A DNA stretch of 64,000 nt from Branchiostoma lanceolatum (GCF_035083965.1 NC_089724.1:23154474-23218473); one strand, 5' to 3'. Positions 1-13,168 are shown, counted from the stretch's first letter. A program made the numbers and translations. The notes: generated by a model from the letters alone, not told the origin.

Positions 1-3000
1 TACCAGTTGGAATTGGTAAGTGCAAGCTGCATTTGGAGTTGACAGGTTTTGGCCAGCACAAACAAAACCCCTTAGCAAGCAAGAGGTGTAATGGGATCTT
101 CAATACGCTTCGGGCATGAAGGCTCTCCTTGGCACTAATGGGTTACTACATCCCCTCCCCTACCAGCAGCATATTTATTAGGGATCAGCACGACAACGGG
201 TAGGTTAGATTCAAAGCCCCAACATTGCGATTCAGGGTGAGCATTTGCAAAAAAACAAAATCATTACCTACTGCTACACTCAAATACATGTATGTATCTA
301 CTCTCCAAGCAGAGGAATAGCTCCGGCTGGTTTTTGACGTCTTTTTGTCAGGCTTTTTATTTTGTCCTTTTTTCTTTATGTTGCCAAGCCATATGTATGC
401 ATAAGATTAAGAAAACGGGACAAAATAGAAAGCCTGACAAGAACGCCTAAAACCATGTCAAAAACCAGCCGGAGCCATTCCTCTGCTTGGAGAGTAATAT
501 GTATCCTGTTGGTTAATTTGAAACACACAGTAACACCATATCTAACTATCCTGATATCGAAGACCAGCTTGCTGGTCAGTAGGCCAAGAGGTACATTGTA
601 GCATGTGAAATATATGTTATAACTGGTAGTGTATATACATATACATAGGAGGCCGCCCGACAATACCTGTGCATGTTCACTCCACTGTGAATTACCCCAG
701 AGGCTCACGGCCAGGTTTCCTCTCTTTTGATATTCCAAGTCAGTCGTACTTGATGGAGAGGCGAGGCTCACATGACAAGACTTCTGGCTATGGAATAAGC
801 CTTGTATGGGGAACCTATGGGGAAGGATTTATCCACCAAATTTTGCTTCTTTCAAAAGCACTGCTAACATCGGAAGAGTCACACACTTGACAAGTTGTAG
901 ACAGTAATAGACCGTTGCAGTATGAATTAATTTTCTGATGTGAATTTTGCTCTGTGATGTGACAATGTCGCTATCTCCCTGAAGTAAAAAACTGGTTATC
1001 ACAAAAATCAAGTGTGATACCTTATCAATAACCTTTAAGTTAATACACATGTTACCTTGAACAAATGTGTGTATTTCAACCTGCATCATCCTATACAATG
1101 TACATGTATGTCCGACATAATTTTTTTCCTTAACCGACTTCAGTTTAAATGGTTGCTGCCAGCTTGAATATGAAAAATGAAGATGGCACCATCTGGTCAG
1201 TGGACATACAATGTTTTCCGCAATTATTCATTTCGAGCTTGCCCCCTTTTCTGAAAGATTCTCCAAACTTACAACAACAACCTGTCAGTGGGTAAAGAGC
1301 TCTGTACTGGGAGAAAACTGGTACCTTACAGGCCTGGCTCAGACTGTATACATGTAATGAATCATACCTGACAAGGGGACAGCTCAAGGGCTAGATGAGA
1401 AAGATTGTAACCAGAGGGAAGAACCAGATGGCCTGACACAACACACACGGGATGACCTTGCCTGTCAGTTCCAGATGACCTTCAGAGAATTACAAAGCTT
1501 AATGTCTTACCAGCGGCTGTAGCTTGTATCAAACGTAGTCAACTGGCAGCCATGTTTGGCATACATCAGGAATACTACTGGCTGGGTTGGACTCAAGACA
1601 GGAGGTTACATCTGCAAAGATTCACCCCAGACTGTGAAATAAAGTTGTCGCACCGCTATACTGCCAGCTCAGCACTACTCTATTGCTTTTGAAATTTAGG
1701 GTGTTTCTTCCTTCATGTATGAAATGCCTTTCTAAAATTCGCATAGGGTGCTACACACCTTCAGCACTGCTATATTCTTAACTTTCAAAATTGTCTTAGG
1801 GTGCTACAGGGAAACAGGACCTGGCCTGAGAAAGATTAAAATGCAGACTCAAATTTTTCAAAGGATTATAAACAATCACAAATAACACATAGCCAATGGC
1901 TGAGGCTGCCCTTGGTGTTGATACAATTACTACAGAAAGAGGTAATCACCATTTCATTCTATATACAACTTATAATCTAAAAAACCATTGCAGTGTATTA
2001 ACAACAGTGCCTCAAGAGTGATTCGTGTAACAATTAAAAACTTTCAGCTGTAGTAGGTTAGCAAAAATGGTTAGCTGTCAGGAAACTACAATTTTCGTCC
2101 CCACATATCTGCTTGGAGATTACCGCTGAGCTTTAGCTGGCTCTCTGCCCAGGCTGTGTTGATGCCAGGTTTACTGGTTGTCCTGGTGATGACAAGACAT
2201 TTGAATGGTGTCTAATTAGTGCCATGATCGTGAATGCAGCTGCATATACAGGGAGGCTGAACTGTATCCTGCCATTTGACAGTAGGACCATCCGTTTGTC
2301 CACAGAAAACCAACATGTTTCAGGAACAGAAAATATTCCATCAGACAACCCTCATTTGCAGCTTACTGATACATGTACATGCTGTTTTCCTTTGGATAAG
2401 ATGCTATCAGTATTGTGTTTGAGAAGAACCATGAGCTGAACATTTGAAGAATATGTGCATGCTTGCATTAAATTCGGGCCCTATCCCATAACCAGACACC
2501 ACCCTTCGGCCTTGTGCGCTGATCACGAGTGCATGTATGTGCATGTACAAGAGGACATGCTACCTCTCTAGGCCATTGCTGGCAGCTGTGGGCATTCAAC
2601 ATGTCACGTGGATGTCACTCTTGGCTGCAGCTTTAATAAAAATGCCACTCACTGCCAACTGGGATGAATACCAACTAAATGCACTGCAAAAGTCTCAAGA
2701 GAAAGATTGACATTCTGCATAAAGGTCTACAATCAGTGCATTGCAACACCACAACATCAAAATGTGTTGCTTCTCTGAATTTTTTACAATGAAAATGAAA
2801 GAAGAATAATCTGCAAAATCAATGTGACACAAACTGCAGGCAACTTAGCACACAGATTTCATTGCAATTAACATGCATTCTGTGCATGTAGCGATTCCTA
2901 CATTTCAGTCATATTCTTGGACTTTAAGTGATTATATATATTATGAAGCCAAGCAGATATATTGGCATCTCCTGTGTTCCCTGACCCTCCCTTTCTCACC

Positions 3001-4899
3001 TATTTGTATGCAAGATGGCCTTTCCTTTCAATTGCCCCACATAACAACTCTGCCAGGGGAATAGCGAGGGAGACAAACACAGGGCTATTTCTTCTTCCAA
3101 GACTTGGGGTGCTGCTTTACAACAAGAAGGTTACAACAGACCCAATTACAGGCCAAAAACCCCTACTCAAAAAGCAGCAACTCTGCAGCTGAAATGACGG
3201 AACAAGCTGATACTAGCGAAATACGTAACGTACATGTATACCAGCAAATCTCGAATATCAACTCTAAGTTAAAGCTAGCAAATAGATACACAGATATACA
3301 CAATTGAAAGCAACACATTTTGGCGGTAAAAGGGGTGTCCATTTTCACACCACTACAGCGTAAAAAAATTCAGCACATTTGATTTAACCAATTCAGTGCC
3401 TGGGCTGATAAGACTACCTTAGGTATTTTAACTTTGCTCATGATGCACGGAGAGCTAAATCATGGCTAAACCATGCATTTGAATTTGGGTAATGGGACTG
3501 GTTCCTGGGAAAGTTAACCTTTACCCAAAGCCGATGATTCAGTAGTTCTTCAAGGCACTCTCAGCGCTATAATTTCTACCATGATTGGGACCCCATTCCC
3601 ATTATCTGGGAGAATGAAACTACATTTGTGGCCAAGACCTGATTACTACGTCATTTTCTCCAATTTCTCTAACAGCTACTCTTAATTACCTTGCCCCTGA
3701 GAGCTGGTTAAAATTTTGATTATCATGAAATACTACCAAAATGCATGCAGATCCTTGATAACAGGCAGGAATTGTCTTTTTTTCCATCATAGCTGTGAGG
3801 TTCAGCATTTTGGGAAGCAGTTTCAGCTGCCTGGCAACACTAGACTCCCGTGAATTGTGTCATCATTTTCATCAAAATGAAAATAGACCAGTGTCAGGCA
3901 GCACTGATTGAGTTCCATGATTCTAGAACAAGCAAGACCTTAGTAAGACCTTGTGATAGCTGGGAAAATGAGTCAATTAAATTTAAAGACAGAGCAAGTA
4001 AGAGTTATGGGAATTAAAGAAACAATTGCATCAGTGGTATGCATAAAACAACATTTTTGAATATGTCAAAGTCAATATACTGTATTCTGCTACTTTACAC
4101 AACAACTATGTATCTGGCAATCATGACATTGTCAGACACTGAATCTGTATACAGGCCACAGGGGAGCTGACTTGAGCTCTTGTTGACTTCCTCTGTCTAG
4201 AAGAAATGGAAGGAACATGTTGATGTTACCATTATAAAAATATAGTGCAAGTTCAAGTGTTGGATGTACATGTACATGATATTATCCATCAAATCATCAT
4301 CGCTAGATAAGTGGTACTATTGAGTATTCAGCAACTGCTATGTGTGTAGAATAGTAAATGTATACATGTATTTGTCAATGAGTTAGTTCCCAACAACATT
4401 CAATCAAATGCACTTAACTAAGACATTTGGTTAAAAAAAGCAACATTCATAATATGGGTATATCTTATGGTGCTTTAAATTTAATTAATACATGTACTTA
4501 ATTGTGTTATGTAGGTGCCTTACAAGTTGCTGCCATAATAACACAAGACCTGCCTTTTGTGGATGTAAATATACATTTATCCCGACTACAAAAGTGAAGA
4601 TTGTCTTTCCACTGTTGTAATATCTTCAGACACCCTTGCAGGGTGTAGTTTTAGAGACTGGGCACGGGTTCAGCCAGTGAACATGGTGAATACACGTCTG
4701 GTCTGCAAATTTCTGCATTTATAAATCAGACCAGCCTGTTTATTTAGGATAGCATAATTAGTTGCAGCATCACAAGGAGGTCCTTGGGGCCAATCAGTCG
4801 AGGTTTTGGAGGGGTTTGAGTAAATCCAGTCTGCAAAATGTGTGGTTATATATATAAATATATGTATCTATTAGTATTACAAATAAACAACCCCCCTCA
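1..4899. other. Intergenic stretch, no gene recognised
   Basis: AT-rich non-coding DNA. Open frames here are short and show no family resemblance, no exon-like splice framing and no signal peptide. The only structured object seen is the foldback element at 299-496. Part of the right end could be distal 3' UTR or downstream sequence of the PWWP2-type gene on the minus strand. Seeing no gene by eye does not exclude isolated small exons of a gene extending beyond the left edge. Confidence 0.55.
299..496. mobile_element. Foldback MITE, TACTCTCCAAGCAGAGG termini
   Basis: The two halves are reverse complements of each other: bases from 299 reappear inverted ending at 496, starting with TACTCTCCAAGCAGAGG. 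The flanks match at 8 of 9 positions (GTATGTATC at 290-298, ATATGTATC at 497-505), as expected for an 8-9 bp target-site duplication. Four relatives with the same terminal motif occur at 10802-11415, 24174-24419, 26232-26423 and 56446-56554. It has no coding capacity, so a transposase would act in trans. The TSD length would fit hAT- or Mutator-like mobilisation, which is inference. Confidence 0.85.
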
Positions 4900-5284
4900 G
4901 ATACATATCACTTACAGTATCCTTCTACATACCCTCTTATGCAAGTAACTGTATGTACATGTAAGTGCCCTCTCTCTTGTACACATAGATAAGACAGACC
5001 TACTATTAAGACTTCCACTGAGGCCCAGGTAAGGTTGTTCGGGCCCCAGGGTAATAACACTAGGTTTGTCACTACCGTACTGGAGTAATGAATTTCACCA
5101 CTCTTCTCCAGACTTTCCAATCATGCAAGCCATGTGAAGACAGCAAGGGTGTCTGAAGAAATAGGAAGATCTACATCATCAGTACATGCATGTTCATATG
5201 TTGCTGAATGAATATCAAAATTTCATAATGTTATAGTACCATTTGCTGTGAGCTCATTAAGTGCAAAATGCAGCAATAAATGTT

Positions 5285-5290
5285 TTTATT
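5285..5290 (-). terminator. Candidate polyadenylation signal for the PWWP2-type gene
   Basis: AATAAA on the minus strand, 1.8 kb downstream of the PWWP2-type stop codon. It is one of several possible signals on that strand; chosen only because the implied 3' UTR length is ordinary. Confidence 0.25.
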
Positions 5291-5549
5291 GGGGCAATTT
5301 GTCCTCCAGCATTACATGTAAATATATGGGCATCTGAGGCATTTCCACAGAAGCAAATGGAAACCTCTGAGCTAAATTTCTTTTTCGAAATGAAGTGGCA
5401 CAGCAACCATCCATGTGACTACTCCTGTCATCAAGTGTGTGACACAACCTTATGTTTGCAGCTGTGGGATTAAACACTCAGCGATTCCTGCAGACATTGT
5501 TTATAAGGGCATTGTTTAACGCTCTCCCTGCTGTGGGCTTATCCATGTG

Positions 5550-5899
5550 TACAAATGCGTACACATGCATGTAGACCAAGTAAGCATGGAATGGGTGATA
5601 ATAGGACTGCCTGAACTCTACAAGTGTGCATATCATTGTCATAACTTGACCTTTGCGATTTTGAGTTGCTATTGTTCTGAATTATTTGAGTTGTTTGATT
5701 TCTTACTCCTATGTTCGATCATTCCTGTTTTATGTTATATGATTGTGTAATTGATCACTAATGAAGTTTTCAGTTAAGCTATTCCTTTTGTATCCTGATT
5801 TGTTATGATTTGTCATGTAGTGTAGGGCTCCCTTGGAAATCAGTTAATTGTTAACTGAAGGGACTACCCTAAAGATTAATAAATAAAATAAATAAATAA
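5550..5899 (+). mobile_element. Probable 5'-truncated LINE 3' tail
   Basis: The segment ends in a phrase about prompt 'reply-like' complementarity (AAATCAGTTAATTGTTAACTGAAGG, i.e. a small internal hairpin) followed by GGACTACCC and an (AATA)n tail ending near 5899. A simple A-rich microsatellite tail after a fixed 3' UTR is typical of CR1-like LINE copies in lancelets. The left boundary is a guess and no reverse-transcriptase frame survives. It lies in the presumed 3' UTR or downstream region of the PWWP2-type gene, in the opposite orientation. Confidence 0.4.
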
Positions 5900-7110
5900 C
5901 TCAGATTCAATTCCCCTTTTCTTTTGATGGAGAAGCATTACAACTTGCCATTGAAGTATATGTTTGGGAAAAGACTGGAGGTCACTATTTTCCAATGATC
6001 CACCAAATTTGGCACCATATGGCATCAACATGATCAAGCACACATTATAGTTTGAAGTTGGGGGTGTTTTTACTTTTGCAACAAGCCAGCCTTTACCAGT
6101 ACTTCCTCTTGTTCATGGGACTTCTGCTTTCTGTCTAGTTCTGAAGGCTGCAGTACTTCCTCTTGTTCTGAAATTCCCCAAATTGAGCGTGGTTCTGTAC
6201 CTACTGGATGGGGAAGTCAGGGATTGGACCACATGTGGTTCTACATGCATCCACTGAGATAGTGAAAACAACACAACTAGGCAAGGAATTTTACCTTTGG
6301 GGCAGGGCTGTCTCCAGGACTAGTCCCTCTGTCATGGGACGGAAATTTGTTTGTTGCTACAGACAAAACCTTTACAAACCCTTGACAAAATCATTCAAAA
6401 ATAATCTGAGCTTCATGACACAAAATTGATGAAATCATTGATGCAAATTTTCTTAAGTTAAGTTTAAAATGATAAATTAAAGTTAAACAACCACAATTAA
6501 CAACCTGGGCTCCAAAACAATGAGTGGGTCATAAAAAAGTATTTGTTCGACTTTTAAAATCGATGTACATGTACTGATGTATTACCCGTTGGTGAAATCA
6601 CATTTTGCTTTATCATTCATGTAAACAGGATAAACTGTGTCCCACAAAGGCATATTACACATTTAAAACCTACTTGGCAAACATTTCACTCCCTTCAGAT
6701 GTACTACCTTCCCCTGGGTATTATAGCTTCATGCAGTGTTTTCTTTAAACAAAGAGGGAGAGGCATTATTACTTCTGCATATATGCAAATCCAATTTGCA
6801 TCCTGCAAGTGTAAATTGGACCATGCATGTGCAGACTATAGATGAGCTGAACCATGCTGGGGAAAAAATGTTAAGAGGGCTGAAAATCATTGTACAGTCA
6901 TTCAATCATGACTACCCAGATTTTTAATTAAGGAGAGCTGTGACAAAAAAATGTATCAGTTAAGAAGAAACAAATTTCAGATCAACTTATTTTGAAGAGT
7001 TTTGCTAGCATGCTACATTTGTCACATTGTCAGAACTCTGCCAGAAAGAACAATGGTTTATGATCCACAGAATGAAAGCAAAGAATACCTACCAATCTAT
7101 GAGTGTATGA

Positions 7111-8970
7111 CTATGCCACATGAGAGTTTGTCTCGAACTGTGTGTACAGGGCTCGCAACTCTGACGTCTGCTTCTGACACGCTTCACTTGCAATTTTGAC
7201 TGCCCTCCGGTATGGCCCTCTCTTTTTCTTATTGAACCGCTGCTTGAAGTCCTCCAGGTAGGGTGACAGCGTGGAACATGCTATGTGCGAGGTGGTCGAA
7301 GATGCGAACCACTCTACGTGTGCATCCTGTCGAACTATCTCGCCATTCTCTGCCCTACTGACAGTGATGGACCTGACACGTCCAGGCCACCATGGGAAGC
7401 CATGGATCTTACCCCACACTATGTCCCCTAGGCAGACTGTCCGCCCTTGTGCAGTCATCGTTTTCGTGACGTTCTTGGTGTGAAGATGAACCTTAAGGGG
7501 TGGCACTATCTTTGGACCATTCCTGCTCTCTGTGTCCTCTGGCTCAGCAGCAAAGTCATAACTGTTTGATGGAGCAGATGTTTCGGACCATGCATCTGAA
7601 GACTGTGAGCTGGCAGTACGCACGCTGTTGATCGATGCTGTGTCCAGTGATTGAGTCCATTGAGAGTTAAAATTCTTCAGCACGACAGAGATACCACCTT
7701 TCTTCTTTTTCTTCTCCTTGTCCCTCTTGCTCTTTCCACCGTTGGAGTTTGCAGTGTCCGAATGGGGGCCATTTGCATAAGCACCACCCACAGAGGCCTG
7801 TCGGCCATGTTGCCCACCCCTGTCTGTTGCAGGTCTGTCTCCTGAAGCAACACTGTTTCTGTCCAAACTGCCCATGGAGGAGGTTAGGGGAGGGGTCTGC
7901 GCAGTAGTTCCATGTGGGATGATGGCAGCTCGCTTCAGTCGGAAGCCAGGGCGACCGTTTGCGGTGCCCTGTATCATGCGATGCTGGGGTGACATGGTCA
8001 GTGCTCCTGTGGCCTTGCCCTGAGCTCTCTCCTTCGCCTTTTTCAGCACCTTCTTTGCCTTGTCACGTTCGGACTTACTGAGTCTGTGGGACCTGTTGTC
8101 ATGGGCAGTATTATCGTACCTGTACGTGCTGGTCACTTTGGGCGGAATCTTCAAAACTTTCCCCTTTCCCTGCGGAGTGGCATAGGAGATCTTGATCAGA
8201 GGACTGGTCTTCACCCCTCTTGTCTCAAAATCATTCTGCTTCTTCAACTTCTTAGCAGTTTTCCTGCCAGCTGGGGAAATGTCCTTTCTCTTTCTGCTGT
8301 TCTCCAGCTTTGCCAGCTTGGCTCTCTGTGTGTTCTGGGCAGTTTTGGATGTCACCACCTTGGAGGAGTCCTCATCTTTCACACACTCTTTGCACTTTGA
8401 ACACAGAATCTGTCGTGGTCTTAACTTGATGTTACTTCTCTCTATGATGTTCCTATTGCTAGAAATGTTCCTCCGAGTTGACCTAGCTTTCAGGATTCTT
8501 CTGGGTGGAGGAGAGGGAATGTTCTGACCGTAGCTGGCTCGAAAACTTAGCGTGCTGAGCTCTGGTGCTTTGGCCCCTTCCATGCTGCCATCTTGCGGGT
8601 CTCTGTTCTCTCCCCCGCACGTTTCCACGATCGCAGCGCCGCTCACCCGCAGTCTAGCGTCGGCGACTCCGTACGGCAAGTCCCTGTAAACAACAGACAA
8701 AGCCTGTGTCATTATTTCGAACATGCGTGCAAAATGTGTGAACAAAAAAGTTTGATGCGAGAGTCATGTCAGCTTATTTGCATACCAAATATGCGGCTGA
8801 AAATCCCGTTTTCTCACTCACCTTTTCGAGGAATCCAGTAAAACCCCCCTAAAAACTTTGTCTCCATGCCTCAAGGTCACAACGACAAGGTCATCGAGGG
8901 CCTCTTCGATCGTGGCGGGGATTTCTGCGCCCCTTTTCAGCCCGTTCTCCGAGGCTTTGGGGTCCGCCAT
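7111..8970 (-). CDS. PWWP2A: PWWP domain-containing protein 2 (PWWP2A/PWWP2B type)
   Basis: Two coding exons: 8970-8822 and 8683-7111, joined through a GTGAGT donor and a TTTACAG acceptor, giving about 573 aa. Start chosen at MADPKASENG because it opens the conserved block; a longer upstream frame exists but is less likely. Residues about 18-52 match the N-terminal block of vertebrate PWWP2 proteins (EEALDDLVVV, then GVLLDSSKR). The middle is basic and disordered, with a small Cys pair region (CSKCKEC) and Lys/Arg-rich stretches. A PWWP domain starts near residue 456 (GDIVWGKIHGFPWWPGRV) and the tail ends in the family's LYTQFET-like motif. Known family role: nuclear binders of H2A.Z nucleosomes and H3K36me3 that bring in NuRD-related HDAC complexes. 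One lancelet gene probably corresponds to both vertebrate paralogues, so the A/B choice is arbitrary. Confidence 0.93.
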
Positions 8971-9937
8971 ATTTGCTTCTCCTCCCTTTGCTTTCGCGGA
9001 AGGCGCAGCGAGGTGTCCAAGTACGCATGCGTCAACATCTGCAGCCACATTTTTGTAACAACAGTCCCCAATGCAATGTAATGGGCTATGGTGTATATTT
9101 TCCTCTCGAGCAAATCTGAAAATAAGAAACAATTGCGACATTTTTGCACGGAAAAAGACAATTTGTGCACTCGGAAATAATGCTCCATTGCATTTGCTCT
9201 CATATTTGAAGCATAGTACAGGCAAGGAGGTTATATAGACTATATTTAACCTCCTTGGTACAGGTAAATGCAGTTGTACCTTCATCCCAATTCATGACAA
9301 TAGATGAATTTATCTTATGAATTTCATAATTTTGTATGTTTTCTTCGTCATATTTCCCACCTTTTCCTGATATTCACTTAACGAGATTAGCTTCATCTGC
9401 AAATTGATACATTTCATGACTTTTAATTAACGTTGTATAGATAACGTTAGTGTCACACCATTTACATTACCCGTTGATCCACTTTGAGGAATGCAGAATG
9501 ACATTTATTGGACACAAATTTACTTAAAGATTTGAAACTTATTTTCATGTGCAGTATTGAACATGAAGAATGCATCAATTATGATAACCTAATTTTATTC
9601 AATTCTGTAACATTCTAAGTATCGGTAAATGCTAATAGCCTCCTTCGCAGACTTCCTATGAACAGCGGTGTTTATAGGGGGGGGGCAAGGTTCTCTGCCA
9701 AGGGAGTTGTGTAGACGAGGGACGACGCTGTTCAGCGTCGTCCCTCGTCTACACAACTCCCTTGGCAGAGAACCTTGCCCCCCCCTATAAACACCGCTGT
9801 TCATAGGAAGTCTGCGAAGGAGGCTAAAATGCTAAGCTTAACTGCATTCAATTGACATGCATATGAATGAAAATAAATATGTGTCAATATACTCTACCAG
9901 TGATTTGGACACAAGTACACAACATCTTCTTTCTGCC
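8971..9937. other. PWWP2-type promoter side and intergenic spacer
   Basis: The first ~100 bp upstream of the PWWP2-type start is richer in CpG than its surroundings and probably holds the promoter and 5' UTR. The rest is AT-rich spacer down to the presumed SPR polyadenylation signal. The foldback element 9636-9826 is the only structured feature recognised. Confidence 0.45.
9636..9826. mobile_element. Near-perfect palindromic foldback MITE with 9-bp TSD
   Basis: A 191 bp almost perfect palindrome with its centre near 9731; termini TAGCCTCCTTCGCAGA and its inverse. It is flanked by an exact 9-bp direct repeat AAATGCTAA (9627-9635 and 9827-9835). The near identity of the arms suggests a recent insertion or ongoing arm homogenisation. 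A diverged relative of one terminus (TAGCCTCCTTTGCAGA) lies at 32614. A 9-bp duplication is usual for Mutator-like transposition; family assignment is inference. Confidence 0.9.
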
Positions 9938-9943
9938 TTTATT
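9938..9943 (-). terminator. Probable SPR polyadenylation signal
   Basis: AATAAA on the minus strand about 465 bp downstream of the SPR stop codon, implying a 3' UTR of about half a kilobase. Confidence 0.5.
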
Positions 9944-10406
9944 TCATATACAAACATATACAAAAATACCTGACAAGAAATGCCAGATATGCACTAAGAA
10001 CTAAGCATGTGCATTCATTTGTGAAACCTGATTGTTACTTTGTTTGCAACCATCAGTCAACCAACCCTGGCATAGAAATATATGCAGCATTCATCAATTT
10101 CAAGTCAAATCCAATATTGTAAGAGGTTACTTAACACCATTATTGTAAGAAATTTCCTGGTCCTTTTCGATGTCTTATGCAATGCACTGAAGTGCTAATG
10201 CACCTTATCCTTTTTCTTGTTGAAAAAAACCCTCTGATATGAACAATTCACCATCTTTCTTTCACATTAATACTGTCTTTGATGTGAGGTATAAGATTTC
10301 AAGGTATGACTATCATCTGTCACACCATGTGCATTATGCATCATCTTGTCATTAGATCCAACTGCACGGTGCGGATGCATTCATGATTTGATTATGAGTG
10401 TAAGTA

Positions 10407-13168
10407 TCAGCTCTCCTGAAAGTTCACAACTTCTCCACTTTTGAAAAGATCTTCTTTTAAAAGCTGCACCAGTTTTCTAGCTGACACATCAGGATCTATC
10501 AGCTGGTTGTCATCTCGTAGTCTTCTGATCTCCTCTCTGACTTCAGCATCAGCTGCCTCCACCATTACTGTAGTCTGAAAAATTATTGAAGAGGTCAAGT
10601 AAAACAATATAACCAATGCATGTAAAGCGAATGGATGGTTAATCCACAACTGATCACAACTGTACTAAGAAAGTATGCGATATTGTATGCAGGACGTCCT
10701 TCTTCTCATGGTCCAAGGAAAAAAATGTTGTGTTTCCGGCTACAGTCATGATAGCCTGTATTTAACACAAGCTCTCGGCCGGAGGTTACTGACCCCCACC
10801 CTATTCTCCAAGCAGAGGCTTCGATCGAGTGGGGTAGTTTTGTCCGGGATTTTAACGTTCCTCTCCTCTCACCTCTGCCTCAGAACGCATAAGGGCGGGG
10901 CTGTTCTTTCAGAATCGGTGTGGCTGCCCCTCCCTTTGTACCATTAATTTATCGTTAGGCAAAGAGTTTTACTGCCCGGGGATTAGCGCGGCTCCAGTAA
11001 CTTGGGGGAGTGTGCAGCCAGCCGGGCGGGCACCCTGCTGTCTCCCCGACAATCACTTTGAATGGCTCCCGCCAGATTGAAAGCATCATAACATGAAGTA
11101 AACTTTCCACACATGATGATAAATGTTTTTAAGGAATCAAAGATATAGATAAGATGTATAACTATATCCCAAAGTATGTACAGTGGGTCACTGCGTTTCT
11201 GGACCGGCAGACCGGAAACACCTGTGGCGCAAGGGCAGAAACACTAGAATCCCTTGGCAGACTTAGCACCTACTTTCAAAATGGCCTTTATGTGTCAAAG
11301 TGATTAGATTTAAAAGGCTTGATGCCTTCCGATATCTTGCAGAGGTGAGAGGAGAGGAACGTTAAAATCCCGGACAAAACTACCCCACTCGATCGAAGCC
11401 TCTGCTTGGAGAATACCCCACCCAAGACCCACACCCATCTAGGGGGATGGCGGTTACAGGACCGGCTGGCCACTAGGAGCACGATTTGTCAGGCTACAGT
11501 CCTGAGAGAATGCTACGTAGGGATCTTATTTTATTTCATAGGTTCGAGCAAAGTGATCCAAATACATTTTAGGAATGTAAAACTAATTTCAATTGCTGGA
11601 AGATTCAACATTATATTGTATTCATACAGATATACATCGCACAACTGAACAAAGAAGTACAATGCTCACTACAACTGTTCAAAGCCCTCATCTATTAATA
11701 GAGTGTAAGATACAGGAGGTCTGTTTTGAATTTCATCACTTAGATGCGAGATGAAAATTTCATATCCTTTACCAGAAGCTGACGGAAAAAAAGGGCTAGA
11801 TTTGATAGGTTTTTGCTAGGGTCGGTCAGGTAACCGGGAACACAACATTTTTTTCTTAGGCCTAAACCAATGTGAAAATTCAAGGAGAGCTACATTTCCT
11901 TGTGTTGAAGTTAAGTATCAAACTGTATCATGCAATGTGATAATAGCTTCCTGACCCCATTCCGACCAGGCTTTGAAAATCTGGTTTCATCCAGGTACAG
12001 GAATAAGATCCCAATACGCAAAGCCAATGGTTATGACGAACAGTCCGAATCCGGCTCTGAGGGGAGGCTTAGCCAGATATGCTAAATCCAACTCAGGCTG
12101 GGAATCAAATCAATTGGGATCAATCCCATGCCGGATTGAATCCAAATTGGCAAAGCCAGGTATGAAGGATGTCCTTGATTGCATGATCCATTACTTCTCA
12201 AACTACTGACCCCAATTTGCAATTATCTAAATTTGTCTCAACGACCATTGCAAGGTATACGTCAGTCCACCAGCAATGTAGCTTTTGAAATATTTCTATT
12301 ATAAGCCCATTCGCGGTTCCGACTACGCATGTGCAGTGTCAAAGGTACAGGCCCTTGAGATGTAAACAAAACCCATCAGGGCGTTGTTATGCAAATCTGG
12401 ACAACGTCAAAACGAGAACAGTTTGTAAGCCGGGGGGCCTTCACCTTTGAAACTGCACATGCGAGCTTATCGTTTCATCCAGATAGATGTATATTCAAGG
12501 CAAGTATGGATCTTGGGTCATAGCACCTTAAGTTCCGTTTCAAGTGGCCCTGGGTTGTAATTAAGAATTCGAAGGTGAGGTTCCTCATGTGCCATGACCT
12601 TAAACATCATTTCCCTAGCCGCTTTCCCCGCACAGTACAGGGAATGGCACTTCAACGGCCTATGCGCCTCGTCACAGGTCACATTCACCACTGTACATGG
12701 CAAGTTCCCCGGTCTCACAAACTCAAGAAACTTCGCCGTTAGAGAGACCGCGGAGGCCACGTTCAAGTTGAAGTATGAGTCCAGTTCTTGTGGATCGCCA
12801 TGTTCCCAAGTTCTCCGACTAACATCCCCAACGCTTCCTGCGTTGTTCACCAAGAGAGCGTGATCATAGTCCGTTGGGTCGACCTGAAACCTCAGACACG
12901 CAAATATGCTTCCGGTAACAGAAGAATTGGATAGATCTCCAAAGAGTGTTGTGATCTGAATGTGAGGAGACATCGCCTTGGACAGCTTTTCTGTATCCCG
13001 CAGCGACTCCGAATTTCGTCCTAGCACCACAATGTGGGAATTCCGAGCGAGTTCTTCAGCTAGAGCAACGGCCACACTTCTTCCGAACCCTTTGCTACCT
13101 CCAGTTATCACACACAAGGACTTTCTTTTGGAGAAAGGGGGCGTCCACCCCTCCCCACCTTCCGCCAT
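10407..13168 (-). CDS. SPR: Sepiapterin reductase (short-chain dehydrogenase/reductase)
   Basis: Two exons, 13168-12527 and 10574-10407, both phase 0, giving 269 aa (human enzyme 261). Start at MAEGGEGW, in an AAAATGG context; a longer frame upstream is judged 5' UTR. Seen: NADPH-binding TGGSKGFG at residues 22-29, NNAGS at 108-112, Tyr178 and Lys182 of the YxxxK pair in LYCAGKAAR, and NYNPGPLET. Family role: NADPH-dependent last step of tetrahydrobiopterin synthesis in the cytosol. The exon join reproduces the exact spacing of the human C-terminal region (32 residues between GPL and the next conserved Asp), which supports the two-exon model. Odd: the Ser normally 13 residues before the catalytic Tyr is Cys165, and the C-terminal substrate-anchoring Asp is Asn265. 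The intron holds a 614 bp foldback element. Identity is secure from overall match; activity is less certain. Confidence 0.93.
10802..11415. mobile_element. Foldback element, 75-bp inverted termini, in SPR intron
   Basis: Inverted repeats of about 75 bp (10802-10880 and 11340-11415) start with TATTCTCCAAGCAGAGG and enclose about 460 bp of unrelated non-coding sequence. An exact 8-bp direct repeat CCCCACCC flanks it (10794-10801, 11416-11423). It is the longest member of the TCTCCAAGCAGA family in the window and the only one with a sizeable unpaired centre. Confidence 0.88.

Noticed and set aside
376-771. 131-aa minus-strand open frame
   Set aside because: Runs through the foldback element at 299-496; no family features and no splice support.
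9000-9285. Upstream extension of the PWWP2-type first exon giving a 155-aa frame
   Set aside because: The extension has no similarity to the family and precedes a good start at MADPKASENG; treated as 5' UTR.
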